NCBI RefSeq assembly: GCF_001864835.1 | Contig: NZ_MJGI01000021.1 | Span: 367,231-404,403 of the forward strand | Source of the DNA: Curtobacterium sp. MCBA15_001 | GTDB taxonomy: Bacteria; Actinomycetota; Actinomycetes; Actinomycetales; Microbacteriaceae | Length of the DNA stretch: 37,173 nt | Reading direction: 5' to 3' | In this document: one piece after another, positions 16,678 through 23,727 of the stretch | Numbering within the stretch: the first letter of the stretch is position 1 | Layout of the letters: the number at the start of each line of letters is the position of its first letter | The notes under the pieces: model-generated | What the model was told of the DNA's origin: nothing | Database searches by the model: none | The model's input: only the letters and a program-made list of their open reading frames with translations | Position numbers and translations under genes: made by a program

Positions 16678-17868
16678 ATGGCAGTGACCGGCACGTTCGC
16701 GGAATCGGGAGCCGATCTCCGGCTCGAGCAGATCACCAAGTCGTTCCCCGGGCACACCGCGGTGGACGCGCTCGACCTGACGGTGCCCGCCGGGTCGTTC
16801 TTCGCGCTGCTCGGGCCGTCGGGCTGCGGCAAGACCACCACGCTCCGTCTGGTCGCCGGGCTCGAGGAACCCACCAGCGGCAGCATCCTGCTGGGCGGGA
16901 AGGACGTCACCGAGACCAAGCCGTACCAGCGCCCGGTCAACACCGTGTTCCAGAACTACGCGCTCTTCCCGCACATGAGCGTGCTCGACAACGTCGCCTT
17001 CGGCCTGAAGCGACGCCGCATCCCGGACCCGATGACGAAGGCACGTGACGCCCTGCGGCTCGTCGAGCTCGAGGCGTCGGCGTCGAAGCGTCCGGCGCAG
17101 CTGTCCGGCGGCATGCAGCAGCGCGTCGCCCTCGCCCGCGCGATCGTCAACCGGCCGGCACTGTTGCTGCTCGACGAACCCCTCGGCGCCCTGGACCTGA
17201 AGCTCCGGCACCAGATGCAGCTCGAATTGAAGACGATCCAGGCCGAGGTCGGGCTGACGTTCCTGCACGTCACTCACGACCAGGAAGAGGCGATGACGAT
17301 GGCCGACACGGTCGCCGTCATGAACGGCGGCCGGATCGAACAGATGGGCAGCCCGCAGGACCTCTACGAACTGCCCCGCACCGCGTTCGTCGCGAACTTC
17401 CTGGGGCAGTCGAACCTGCTCGAGGGCGAGGTCACCGGGACCGACGCCGGACTGGTGGTCGTCCGGACCGCCGCCGGCAGCCTCGCCGTCCCGAGCGCAC
17501 GGGCCGTCGCGACGTCCGGCCGCGTGGTCGTCGGCGTCCGCCCCGAGAAGCTCAAGATCCGCACCGCCGAACCGTCGCACGAGTCCGGACGCAACATCCT
17601 CGGACCGGGACGCGTCGTCGACGTCTCGTTCTCCGGCGTCAGCACCCAGTACCTGGTCGACGTCCCCGGTGCCGGTCGCGTCGCCGTCTTCGCGCAGAAC
17701 TCCAAGGGCGGACCCCGCATCCCCACGGGGACCGAGGTCTGGCTCACCTGGGGCGTCGACCACGGTTTCGGTCTGGAGGCTCCCATCGTGTCCAACCGGA
17801 CCGTCACCACCCAGCCCGCACCGGGCCTCCAGACCGGTCAGCCCGCCACCGCCGGTGCGGTCGCATGA
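16678..17868 (+). CDS. potA: Polyamine ABC transporter ATP-binding protein
   Basis: A 396-residue ABC ATPase energising import. Walker A GPSGCGKTT at 46-54, Q-loop (FQNYALFPHM), signature LSGGMQQRVALARA, Walker B LLLLDEPLGALD and the switch histidine (HVTHDQEEA) are all present. A C-terminal TOBE-type domain (about 290-380) is typical of PotA/FbpC-class importers. A strong AGGAGG lies five bases before the ATG. The last 25 residues are Gln/Pro/Ala-rich and not conserved. It is coupled to potD by an ATGA overlap. Assignment to polyamines rests on the PotD/B/C partners and the catabolic neighbours. Confidence 0.93.
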   Translation: MAVTGTFAESGADLRLEQITKSFPGHTAVDALDLTVPAGSFFALLGPSGCGKTTTLRLVAGLEEPTSGSILLGGKDVTETKPYQRPVNTVFQNYALFPHMSVLDNVAFGLKRRRIPDPMTKARDALRLVELEASASKRPAQLSGGMQQRVALARAIVNRPALLLLDEPLGALDLKLRHQMQLELKTIQAEVGLTFLHVTHDQEEAMTMADTVAVMNGGRIEQMGSPQDLYELPRTAFVANFLGQSNLLEGEVTGTDAGLVVVRTAAGSLAVPSARAVATSGRVVVGVRPEKLKIRTAEPSHESGRNILGPGRVVDVSFSGVSTQYLVDVPGAGRVAVFAQNSKGGPRIPTGTEVWLTWGVDHGFGLEAPIVSNRTVTTQPAPGLQTGQPATAGAVA

Positions 17869-19073
17869 CCGCCGGACCCGACCTGCTGCGCGGTCTCACG
17901 TCCGCCCGCGTCAGCCGGCGTGGCCTGCTGGCCGGCGGCGGGGCCGCGGCGCTCGCCGCCCTGCTGACCGGGTGCAGCATCAAGGGGTCGGCCGGGTCGC
18001 AGGGCGACCCCGTCGACTGGACCGCGTTCTGGCGGGACGCGAAGCAGACGAAGGACCTCAACTTCGCGAACTGGCCGCTGTACATCGACTCCGACCACGG
18101 CAAGTCCGAGTCGCTCCGGCTGTTCGAGCAGGAGACCGGCATCGCGGTGGACTACCAGGCGGTGATCCAGGACAACGCGACGTTCTACGCGACCGTGTCC
18201 CCGATCCTGCGGGCCCGGGGTGCGACCGGGTACGACCTCGTCGTCATGACCAACGGCTACGAGCTGACCGAGATGATCAAGAACGGGTTCGTCTGCCAAC
18301 TCGACGCGTCGCGGATGCCGAACTTCGCCGCCAACGCCTCCGACTCGGTCAAGAACCCGAACTACGACCCCGGCAACCGGCATTCCGTGGTGTGGCAGAC
18401 GGGGTTCACGGGCCTGGCGTACAACCCGAAGTACACCGGGCGGAAGATCACGTCGTTCCAGGACCTGCTCGACCCGGCGTTCCGCGGCCGCATCGGGCTG
18501 ATGAGCGACAACACCGAACTCGGGTCGCTCGCCCTGCTGGCCCTCGGCATCGCGCCGGAGACCTCGACCCCGGCCGACTGGCGTCGCGCGCAGGAGTGGC
18601 TCCGGAAGCTCCGGCCGAACGTCGCCGGCTTCTACGACCAGAGCTACATCAACCGGTTGGAGAACGGCGACACCTGGATCACCCAGGCCTGGTCGGGCGA
18701 CGTGTTCCAGGCCCAGCAGTCCGGCTTCCCGCACCTGGAGTTCATCACGCCGGAGGAGGGCCAGATGACGTGGCACGACAACATGCTCATCCCGAAGCAG
18801 GCCGCGAACCCGCTGTCGGCGCTGACCTGGATGGACTTCTACTACACGCCGCGGATCGCCGGGATCGTCGAGGACTACGTCAACTACGTCTGCCCGGTCC
18901 CCGGCGCCGAGGACTACGTCCGCGACGAGCTCAAGGACGCCACCGTGGCCGACAGTCCGCTCGTGTTCCCGTCAGCATCGGTGCTCGAGCAGTCGCACGA
19001 GTTCCGCGTGTTCGAGAACTACGACGAGTACTCGGAGTGGAACGGCATCTTCAACGCGGTGGTGCAGTCGTGA
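17865..19073 (+). CDS. potD: Polyamine-binding lipoprotein (spermidine/putrescine ABC transporter)
   Basis: A 402-residue extracellular solute-binding protein. The N-terminus combines a twin-arginine signal (SRRGLLAGG, about 18-26) with a lipobox LTGC (Cys 37), so the folded protein is probably exported by Tat and anchored as a lipoprotein. The mature part begins the PotD-like fold with LNFANWPLYID and keeps the Trp/Asp-rich binding cleft (TWITQAWSGDVF, ALTWMDFYYTP). It delivers putrescine or spermidine to the PotBC channel. It overlaps potA (ATGA) and potB (GTGA). Confidence 0.92.
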   Translation: MTAGPDLLRGLTSARVSRRGLLAGGGAAALAALLTGCSIKGSAGSQGDPVDWTAFWRDAKQTKDLNFANWPLYIDSDHGKSESLRLFEQETGIAVDYQAVIQDNATFYATVSPILRARGATGYDLVVMTNGYELTEMIKNGFVCQLDASRMPNFAANASDSVKNPNYDPGNRHSVVWQTGFTGLAYNPKYTGRKITSFQDLLDPAFRGRIGLMSDNTELGSLALLALGIAPETSTPADWRRAQEWLRKLRPNVAGFYDQSYINRLENGDTWITQAWSGDVFQAQQSGFPHLEFITPEEGQMTWHDNMLIPKQAANPLSALTWMDFYYTPRIAGIVEDYVNYVCPVPGAEDYVRDELKDATVADSPLVFPSASVLEQSHEFRVFENYDEYSEWNGIFNAVVQS

Positions 19074-20002
19074 GCGCTTCCGGGGCCGTCGGGCTCGCAC
19101 CTGGGCTCGGGCCGGCCGGCGCGACACCGGTCCGCCGCGGGCGCCGTCGCAGCACGCCGTTCCTGCTCGCGCTCGTCGGGACCGCGTACCTCTGCGTGTT
19201 CTTCGTGATCCCGCTCGTGTCTGGGCTGATCGTCTCGCTGATGTCCGGCAACCCGGACGACGGGTACACGTTCACCTGGAACTTCGGCATCTACTCGTCG
19301 CTGTTCGTCGACCCGCAGGTGCCGTACCTGACGTTCCTGCTCCGGTCGCTCTGGTACGGCCTGGCAGCGACCCTCGTGACGATCATCGTCGGGTACCCGG
19401 TGGCGTACTTCGTGGCGTTCCGGGTGTCCCCGCGGTGGAAGAGCCCGCTGCTCATGCTCGTGTTCATCAGCTTCCTGGTGTCGTTCGTCATCCGCACCGA
19501 CATGTGGGCCTTCGTGCTCGCGTCGCAGGGGCCCGTCGTCGCCGCGCTGCAGGGGATCGGGCTGGCCGGCAAGGACTTCCACATCCTCGGCACCAGCGGA
19601 GCGGTCATCTTCGGGGACGCGTACAACGACCTGGCGTTCATGGTGCTGCCGATCTACGCCGCGCTCGAGCGCATCGACCCGCGGCTCGGCGAGGCGGCGA
19701 ACGACCTGTACGCCGGCAGGGTCCGGGCGTTCTGGCACACGACGCTGCCGCTGTCGCGCTCGGGCATCTTCGCCGGGGTCCTGCTGGTGTTCATCGACTG
19801 CGTCGGGGACCCGGTGAACTCGGCGCTGCTCGGCGGCACGAACACGTACACGATCGGGCAGGCGATCCAGGACGCCTACTCCGGCAACCAGCAGTACAAC
19901 GTCGCCGCAGCCCTGTCGACCGTGCTCATGGTCGTGCTCGGCATCATCCTGTTCATCTACGCCCGGGTGTCCGGCACCGACGACCTCGAGGACCTCGTAT
20001 GA
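19070..20002 (+). CDS. potB: Polyamine ABC transporter permease
   Basis: A 310-residue inner-membrane permease of the binding-protein-dependent type with six predicted transmembrane helices. The cytoplasmic EAA-like loop that docks on the ATPase reads EAANDLYAGRVRAFWHTTLPLS. The N-terminus has a short Arg-rich stretch before the first helix, consistent with the inside orientation. The start is a GTG within a GTGA overlap with potD. The frame is open further upstream but only as a shadow of potD and potA. Confidence 0.92.
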   Translation: MSASGAVGLAPGLGPAGATPVRRGRRRSTPFLLALVGTAYLCVFFVIPLVSGLIVSLMSGNPDDGYTFTWNFGIYSSLFVDPQVPYLTFLLRSLWYGLAATLVTIIVGYPVAYFVAFRVSPRWKSPLLMLVFISFLVSFVIRTDMWAFVLASQGPVVAALQGIGLAGKDFHILGTSGAVIFGDAYNDLAFMVLPIYAALERIDPRLGEAANDLYAGRVRAFWHTTLPLSRSGIFAGVLLVFIDCVGDPVNSALLGGTNTYTIGQAIQDAYSGNQQYNVAAALSTVLMVVLGIILFIYARVSGTDDLEDLV

Positions 20003-20874
20003 CCGCCGTCGCTCCCGCCCGCTCGACCGTCCCGTCGTCCCCGACCACCGAGGCCCTGGCGACCGGACCCCGTCGGCACGGCGTGAACCGCCGTGGGCCA
20101 TGGCTGGCGATCGTGTACTGGGTGGTCATCGCGATCACCCTCGTGCCGATCGTCGCCATGGTCGTGTACTCGTTCAACGACGCTCCGACCAACCGGCTGT
20201 CGTTCGCGTGGAACGGCTTCACCACGTACTGGTACGCCAACCTGGTGAACGTGTCCGGGCTCGGGTCGGCGTTCGTGACCTCGGTCGTCGTGGCGTTCCT
20301 GGCCGCCATCGTGTCCGTCGCGATCGGGCTGCCGCTCGCCCTGGCACTCGAGCGCTACCGGTTCCCCGGCCGCGGTGTCGTGAACAGCGTCGTGTTCGCC
20401 GACATCGCCGCGCCCTCGATCGTCGTCGGGTCCGCGTCGCTGTCGTTCTTCCTGTCGATCGGGCTCGGCACCGGGTTCCTCACCGTGCTGCTGACGCACG
20501 TGGCCTTCGACGTCGCGTACGTCGTCGTGGTCCTCCGGGCGCGGATCGCCGGCACCTCGCGCGTGCTGGAGGAGGCCGCCGGCGACCTCGGTGCCACGCC
20601 GTTCCAGGCCTTCCGGCTGGTGACGCTGCCGCTCCTGGCGCCGGGCATGCTCGCCGCGGGGCTGCTGGCCCTGGCGATGTCGATCGACGACTACGTGATC
20701 ACGTCGTTCGTCGCTGGGCCCGCGGTGACCTTCCCGCTCTTCGTGTACGGCGCCGCGAAGGCCGGGATGCCGCCGCAGGTGCTGTGCTTCGGGACGCTGG
20801 TGTTCGCGGTGGGGCTGCTCGTCGCGCTGCTCAACGGGGCGCTCAACCGGCGGTTGGCCCGCACGCGCGGCTGA
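19999..20874 (+). CDS. potC: Polyamine ABC transporter permease
   Basis: A 291-residue permease, the second channel subunit. It has six hydrophobic segments and the EAA loop EEAAGDLGATPFQAFRLVTLPLL. SIDDYVITSFVAGP is the characteristic PotC stretch. It starts in an ATGA overlap with potB, giving a tightly coupled potA-potD-potB-potC order. The gene ends 90 bases before a small secreted-protein gene, with a GC-rich hairpin between them. Confidence 0.92.
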   Translation: MTAVAPARSTVPSSPTTEALATGPRRHGVNRRGPWLAIVYWVVIAITLVPIVAMVVYSFNDAPTNRLSFAWNGFTTYWYANLVNVSGLGSAFVTSVVVAFLAAIVSVAIGLPLALALERYRFPGRGVVNSVVFADIAAPSIVVGSASLSFFLSIGLGTGFLTVLLTHVAFDVAYVVVVLRARIAGTSRVLEEAAGDLGATPFQAFRLVTLPLLAPGMLAAGLLALAMSIDDYVITSFVAGPAVTFPLFVYGAAKAGMPPQVLCFGTLVFAVGLLVALLNGALNRRLARTRG

Positions 20875-20921
20875 GCGGCGCCTTACGTCACGGCAACACC
20901 CGCTGCCCTTGACTCGTCACA

Positions 20922-20944
20922 GTTCCCCGCACACGGCGGGGAAC
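20922..20944. terminator. GC-rich hairpin after potC
   Basis: GTTCCCCGC, a five-base loop, GCGGGGAAC: a perfect 9-bp stem 48 bases after the potC stop. No T run follows, so termination is possible but not certain. It could instead be a structured leader of the downstream gene, since a TTGACT -35-like element lies just before it at 20909-20914. Confidence 0.4.
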
Positions 20945-20964
20945 ACGAGACGAAGGACACCACC

Positions 20965-21237
20965 ATGCTCACCAAGAAGACCCCCCTCATCATCGGCGCC
21001 GGCCTGCTCGTCGTCGGCGCGTCCGTGTTCGGCGCCGTCAGCGCGAACGCCGCCGACACCACCGCTCCCGTCACCTCGAGCGTCGACGGGACGCAGTCGG
21101 GCGTGCCGGCGCAGACCGCCGACCAGGGTGCGACGTCGGCTGATGCCGGGTGGACGACCACCCAGGACGGGTTGTCCGTCAGTGGTGCTCCCGGCACGCC
21201 GCAGGGCGACAGCGCGCCGGCAGAAGCGGCGTACTGA
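20965..21237 (+). CDS. Small secreted protein
   Basis: A 90-residue protein. Residues 1-29 form a classical signal peptide: lysines, a hydrophobic core and SANA-A as the predicted cleavage site. The mature 60 residues are low-complexity, rich in Ser, Thr, Gly, Ala and Asp, with no cysteine, and look disordered. AAGGA upstream is a suitable ribosome binding site. A very strong terminator follows the stop. I recognise no family. It may be a cell-wall-associated or exported peptide, and is unlikely to belong to the polyamine operon. Confidence 0.75.
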   Translation: MLTKKTPLIIGAGLLVVGASVFGAVSANAADTTAPVTSSVDGTQSGVPAQTADQGATSADAGWTTTQDGLSVSGAPGTPQGDSAPAEAAY

Positions 21238-21253
21238 CCGGCACCGCCTGCAG

Positions 21254-21291
21254 ACGGGAGGCCCGGTGCCAGCTGGCACCGGGCCTCCCGT
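21254..21291 (+). terminator. Strong rho-independent-like terminator hairpin
   Basis: ACGGGAGGCCCGGTGCC, loop AGCT, then its exact complement: a perfect 17-bp stem starting 17 bases after the secreted-protein stop. The left arm and loop resemble the sequence at the right edge of the window (37153-37173), so this may be a recurrent terminator type in the genome. Confidence 0.85.
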
Positions 21292-21311
21292 CCGTCGCTC
21301 GACCGCCCGGA

Positions 21312-21345
21312 ACGTCCCGCACCGGCCAGCGCTGGTGCGGGACGT
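21312..21345 (-). terminator. Terminator hairpin for the 36-residue peptide gene
   Basis: ACGTCCCGCACC, ten bases, GGTGCGGGACGT: a perfect 12-bp stem that begins eight bases past the stop of the minus-strand small gene. Together with the hairpin at 21254-21291 it separates two convergent transcripts. Confidence 0.65.
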
Positions 21346-21352
21346 CCTTGTC

Positions 21353-21463
21353 TCAGTCCTTCCGGGCCAGGTCGACCAGGAGCCTGGCGAGGTTCACGAG
21401 CAAGCTCGCGACTCCCCACCAGGGCACCCGACGCCCGGACTCGGCTTCGGTGTCCTTCGACAT
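21353..21463 (-). CDS. 36-residue amphipathic small protein
   Basis: A short gene on the minus strand. GGAGGT lies seven bases before an ATG, the frame stays open for 36 codons with GC-rich third positions, and a terminator hairpin follows directly. The peptide starts with a charged stretch (SKDTEAESGRR), then VPWWGVAS and a Leu-rich segment (LLVNLARLLVDLARKD) that would form one amphipathic helix lying on a membrane. It is a plausible membrane-associated small protein. I do not recognise a family. The ribosome binding site and the terminator together are the main support. Confidence 0.55.
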   Translation of the reverse strand: MSKDTEAESGRRVPWWGVASLLVNLARLLVDLARKD

Positions 21464-21543
21464 CGAGACCACCTCCGGTGTCAGCGCCGGCGGACACGAG
21501 GAGCGGGGACCGGGACGGGCGTGCAGTCGGGCCGGGGCCCGGC

Positions 21544-21668
21544 TACACTGAACCCGAGCATCAGACTCGGGAACGGTTGTTGCCCGTCCCGCCGTCTCCG
21601 CGTGGATGAACTGGCCACTCGGGGAGCAAACCGAAGCCCATCACCGTTGCAGCGGTGGTGGGCTTCAC
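21544..21668 (+). ncRNA. Possible small RNA (two hairpins behind a -10 element)
   Basis: TACACT at 21544-21549 is a good -10. CCCGAG/CTCGGG (21553-21571) forms a first hairpin. A 14-bp stem (21633-21646 with 21653-21666, one G-U pair, loop TTGCAG) forms a second, terminator-like one. The intervening sequence has a short frame from ATG 21605 that does not look like protein. This stretch occupies the 299-bp gap between genes. Alternatives are a terminator for a transcript reading in from either side. Confidence 0.35.
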
Positions 21669-21750
21669 GCTTGCCCCAGGGCCACCACCCGGCGGTGTTG
21701 AGGCCCATGAGTCCAGCCTACGTGGCATTTCACCGGACACTCTGGTCTCG

Positions 21751-21756
21751 TACGCT
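21751..21756 (+). promoter_or_regulatory. -10 element of a leaderless promoter
   Basis: TACGCT followed by six bases and the ATG at 21763. No ribosome binding site precedes that ATG. Confidence 0.4.
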
Positions 21757-21762
21757 CGGTGG

Positions 21763-22122
21763 ATGGACGTCATCGAGGTCGACGAGCGCGACAGCACCTG
21801 GGAAGACCACCGTCCGCGATTCCGCGTGTACCTGCAGCGGCCGTCCGGCGACGTCCATGCCACTCAGACCTTCGACCTGACCGGGGCGGACGCCCTGCAG
21901 GCGATCGACTGGGCGCAGCGTCAGGCGGCGTCATCCGGCATGCTGTGGGCCCTGGCGCTGGTCAGTACGGACAGTCGAGGACTGCGCGGACTGACCTGGC
22001 TGATGGGGATGGACGCCAACGACCCACCGTCCGACGACCACGAGGTCGACGTCGCCGAGCGGATGCGTACCCGCATGACCATGCCCGTCGTCGTCCCCAC
22101 GGCGGACGGCTGGCGGCCCTGA
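21763..22122 (+). CDS. Hypothetical protein
   Basis: A 119-residue protein, acidic at the N-terminus, with alternating beta-like and helical segments (RFRVYLQRPSGDVHATQTFD, ALQAIDWAQRQA) that resemble a small alpha/beta domain. It has no signal peptide or membrane helix. I do not recognise the family. Starting at the ATG 21763 gives a leaderless gene. The frame extends upstream to 21655 but without a protein-like sequence. It ends 15 bases before the convergent GMC oxidoreductase gene. Confidence 0.65.
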   Translation: MDVIEVDERDSTWEDHRPRFRVYLQRPSGDVHATQTFDLTGADALQAIDWAQRQAASSGMLWALALVSTDSRGLRGLTWLMGMDANDPPSDDHEVDVAERMRTRMTMPVVVPTADGWRP

Positions 22123-22137
22123 CGGCAGGTCGGTGCA

Positions 22138-23727
22138 TCAGGCTGCGACGTGCGCCGCCTGGTCGCGGTCGGCGGCGGCGTCGTCACGCAGCAGACGGTC
22201 AGCGGTCCGGAGTGACAGCGCCATGATCGTCAACGCCGGGTTGGCGATGAGCGAGCTCGGGAACACCGAGTTGTCGACGATCCACATGTTCGGCACGTCC
22301 CACGAGCGGCCCGCAGCGTCCACGACGGAGCGCTCAGGGTCGGTGCCCATGCGGGCGGTCCCGACGGTGTGTGCGGTGCGGTCGAGCACGCGGACGTCCT
22401 TGCCGCCGGCGGCCTCGACGATCGCGGTCATCGTCGCGATGGCGTGCTTCGTGATCGCGGCCTCGTTGTCGCCGGGCGAGAACGTGACGCGGGCGACGGG
22501 CATGCCGTTCGCGTCGAGCTCGTCGCTCAGGACCAGACGGTTGTCGTCGTAGGGCAGACACTCGGCGTTGATGCCGACACCGGCCATCCGCGGGTAGTCG
22601 CGCATGGCCTTGACGAGCGCGGCGCCGCGGAGCTCGCCACCGCGGACGAGGGAGGTCGCGAGGGTGAGGGGCTGGGCGCCGAGACTCTGGATGAGGTAGC
22701 CGCCAGCGAAGTCGACGCCGTCGGGGCGGATGAAGTCCTCGGTGATGATCGAGGACGGGTACCCACGGTACGAGCGCATCGACTCGTCGAACGTCGCCCA
22801 GACCTGGGTCGCGCCGTGGGCGGTGAAGTTGCGTCCGACCTGACCGCTGCTGTTCGCCAGGCCGGTGTGCAGCAGGAGCCGCGGGGTCTCGATGCCGCCG
22901 GCGGCCAGCACGAGGGAGCGGCAGCGCTGCCGGTGGTCGCGACCGCCCTGCCGGTAGACGACGGCCTCGACCCGACCGGCTGCGTCGAGCTCGATGCCGT
23001 GGACGAAGGCATCGGCGCGGATCTCGGCGCCGAACGCGACGGCGGCGGGCAGGTACGTCGTGTCCATCGAGACCTTGGCGCCGTTGCGGCAGCCCTGGTG
23101 GCAGGAGCCACAGGCGACGCAGGCGTGCCGCAGGCCGTGGTGGTCCTGCATCCGGTCCTCGGTGGTCAGGCCGACGGGGGCGTCCGTCGCGGTGATGCCG
23201 ACCGCCGCGGCGCCGCGCATCATCATGTCCGAGGACGCATTGCGTGCGGGTGGTCCCATCCGGTAGCGGCGGGCGGGGTCCCACGGGTAGTGCGCGGGGC
23301 CGGCGACGCCGACGTCGTGTTCCGCTTCCTCGATCCACCGGACGAGTTCGTCGTGGTCGATCGGCCAGTCCTCACCCTGTCCCGAGTCGGTCCGGAGCCG
23401 GATGTCGTGCGCGTTCGGGCGGGGCGTGAAGGCACCCCAGTGCAGTGTCGAGCCGCCGACCCCGGTGCCGCTGTTGTTCGGCCCGAAGGCGGTCGGGGCA
23501 CTGCCGCCGCTGATCCGCTCGTCCATCCAGTTGATGTCGGCCGGGGCCTCGACCTCGTCCGGGGTGTGGTCGCCCGGCTCGGTGTTCGGGCCGGCCTCGA
23601 GCGCGACGACACGGAGGCCCTGACGTGCCAGGCGGGCGAGCAGCGGTGCACCGCCCGCTCCGGTCCCGACGACGACCACGTCGACGACGTCGTCCTCGGC
23701 ATGGCGGCGTTGGTCGTTGAGGTTCAT
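22138..23727 (-). CDS. GMC-family FAD oxidoreductase with a four-cysteine motif
   Basis: A 529-residue glucose-methanol-choline oxidoreductase, gluconate-2-dehydrogenase-large-subunit-like. FAD binding: GTGAGGAPL (21-29) and LEAGP. The C-terminal domain has the active-site region (HTVGTARMGTDP, then VFPSSLIANPALTIMAL). Between residues 203 and 213 lies CVACGSCHQGC, a compact cysteine cluster. Similar clusters occur in FAD dehydrogenases with an Fe-S centre and in some long-chain alcohol oxidases. The start at 23727 overlaps by ATGA the gene upstream, which carries a subunit-3-like domain, so the two products are likely partners. Substrate probably a sugar or polyol, unproven. Confidence 0.88.
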   Translation of the reverse strand: MNLNDQRRHAEDDVVDVVVVGTGAGGAPLLARLARQGLRVVALEAGPNTEPGDHTPDEVEAPADINWMDERISGGSAPTAFGPNNSGTGVGGSTLHWGAFTPRPNAHDIRLRTDSGQGEDWPIDHDELVRWIEEAEHDVGVAGPAHYPWDPARRYRMGPPARNASSDMMMRGAAAVGITATDAPVGLTTEDRMQDHHGLRHACVACGSCHQGCRNGAKVSMDTTYLPAAVAFGAEIRADAFVHGIELDAAGRVEAVVYRQGGRDHRQRCRSLVLAAGGIETPRLLLHTGLANSSGQVGRNFTAHGATQVWATFDESMRSYRGYPSSIITEDFIRPDGVDFAGGYLIQSLGAQPLTLATSLVRGGELRGAALVKAMRDYPRMAGVGINAECLPYDDNRLVLSDELDANGMPVARVTFSPGDNEAAITKHAIATMTAIVEAAGGKDVRVLDRTAHTVGTARMGTDPERSVVDAAGRSWDVPNMWIVDNSVFPSSLIANPALTIMALSLRTADRLLRDDAAADRDQAAHVAA

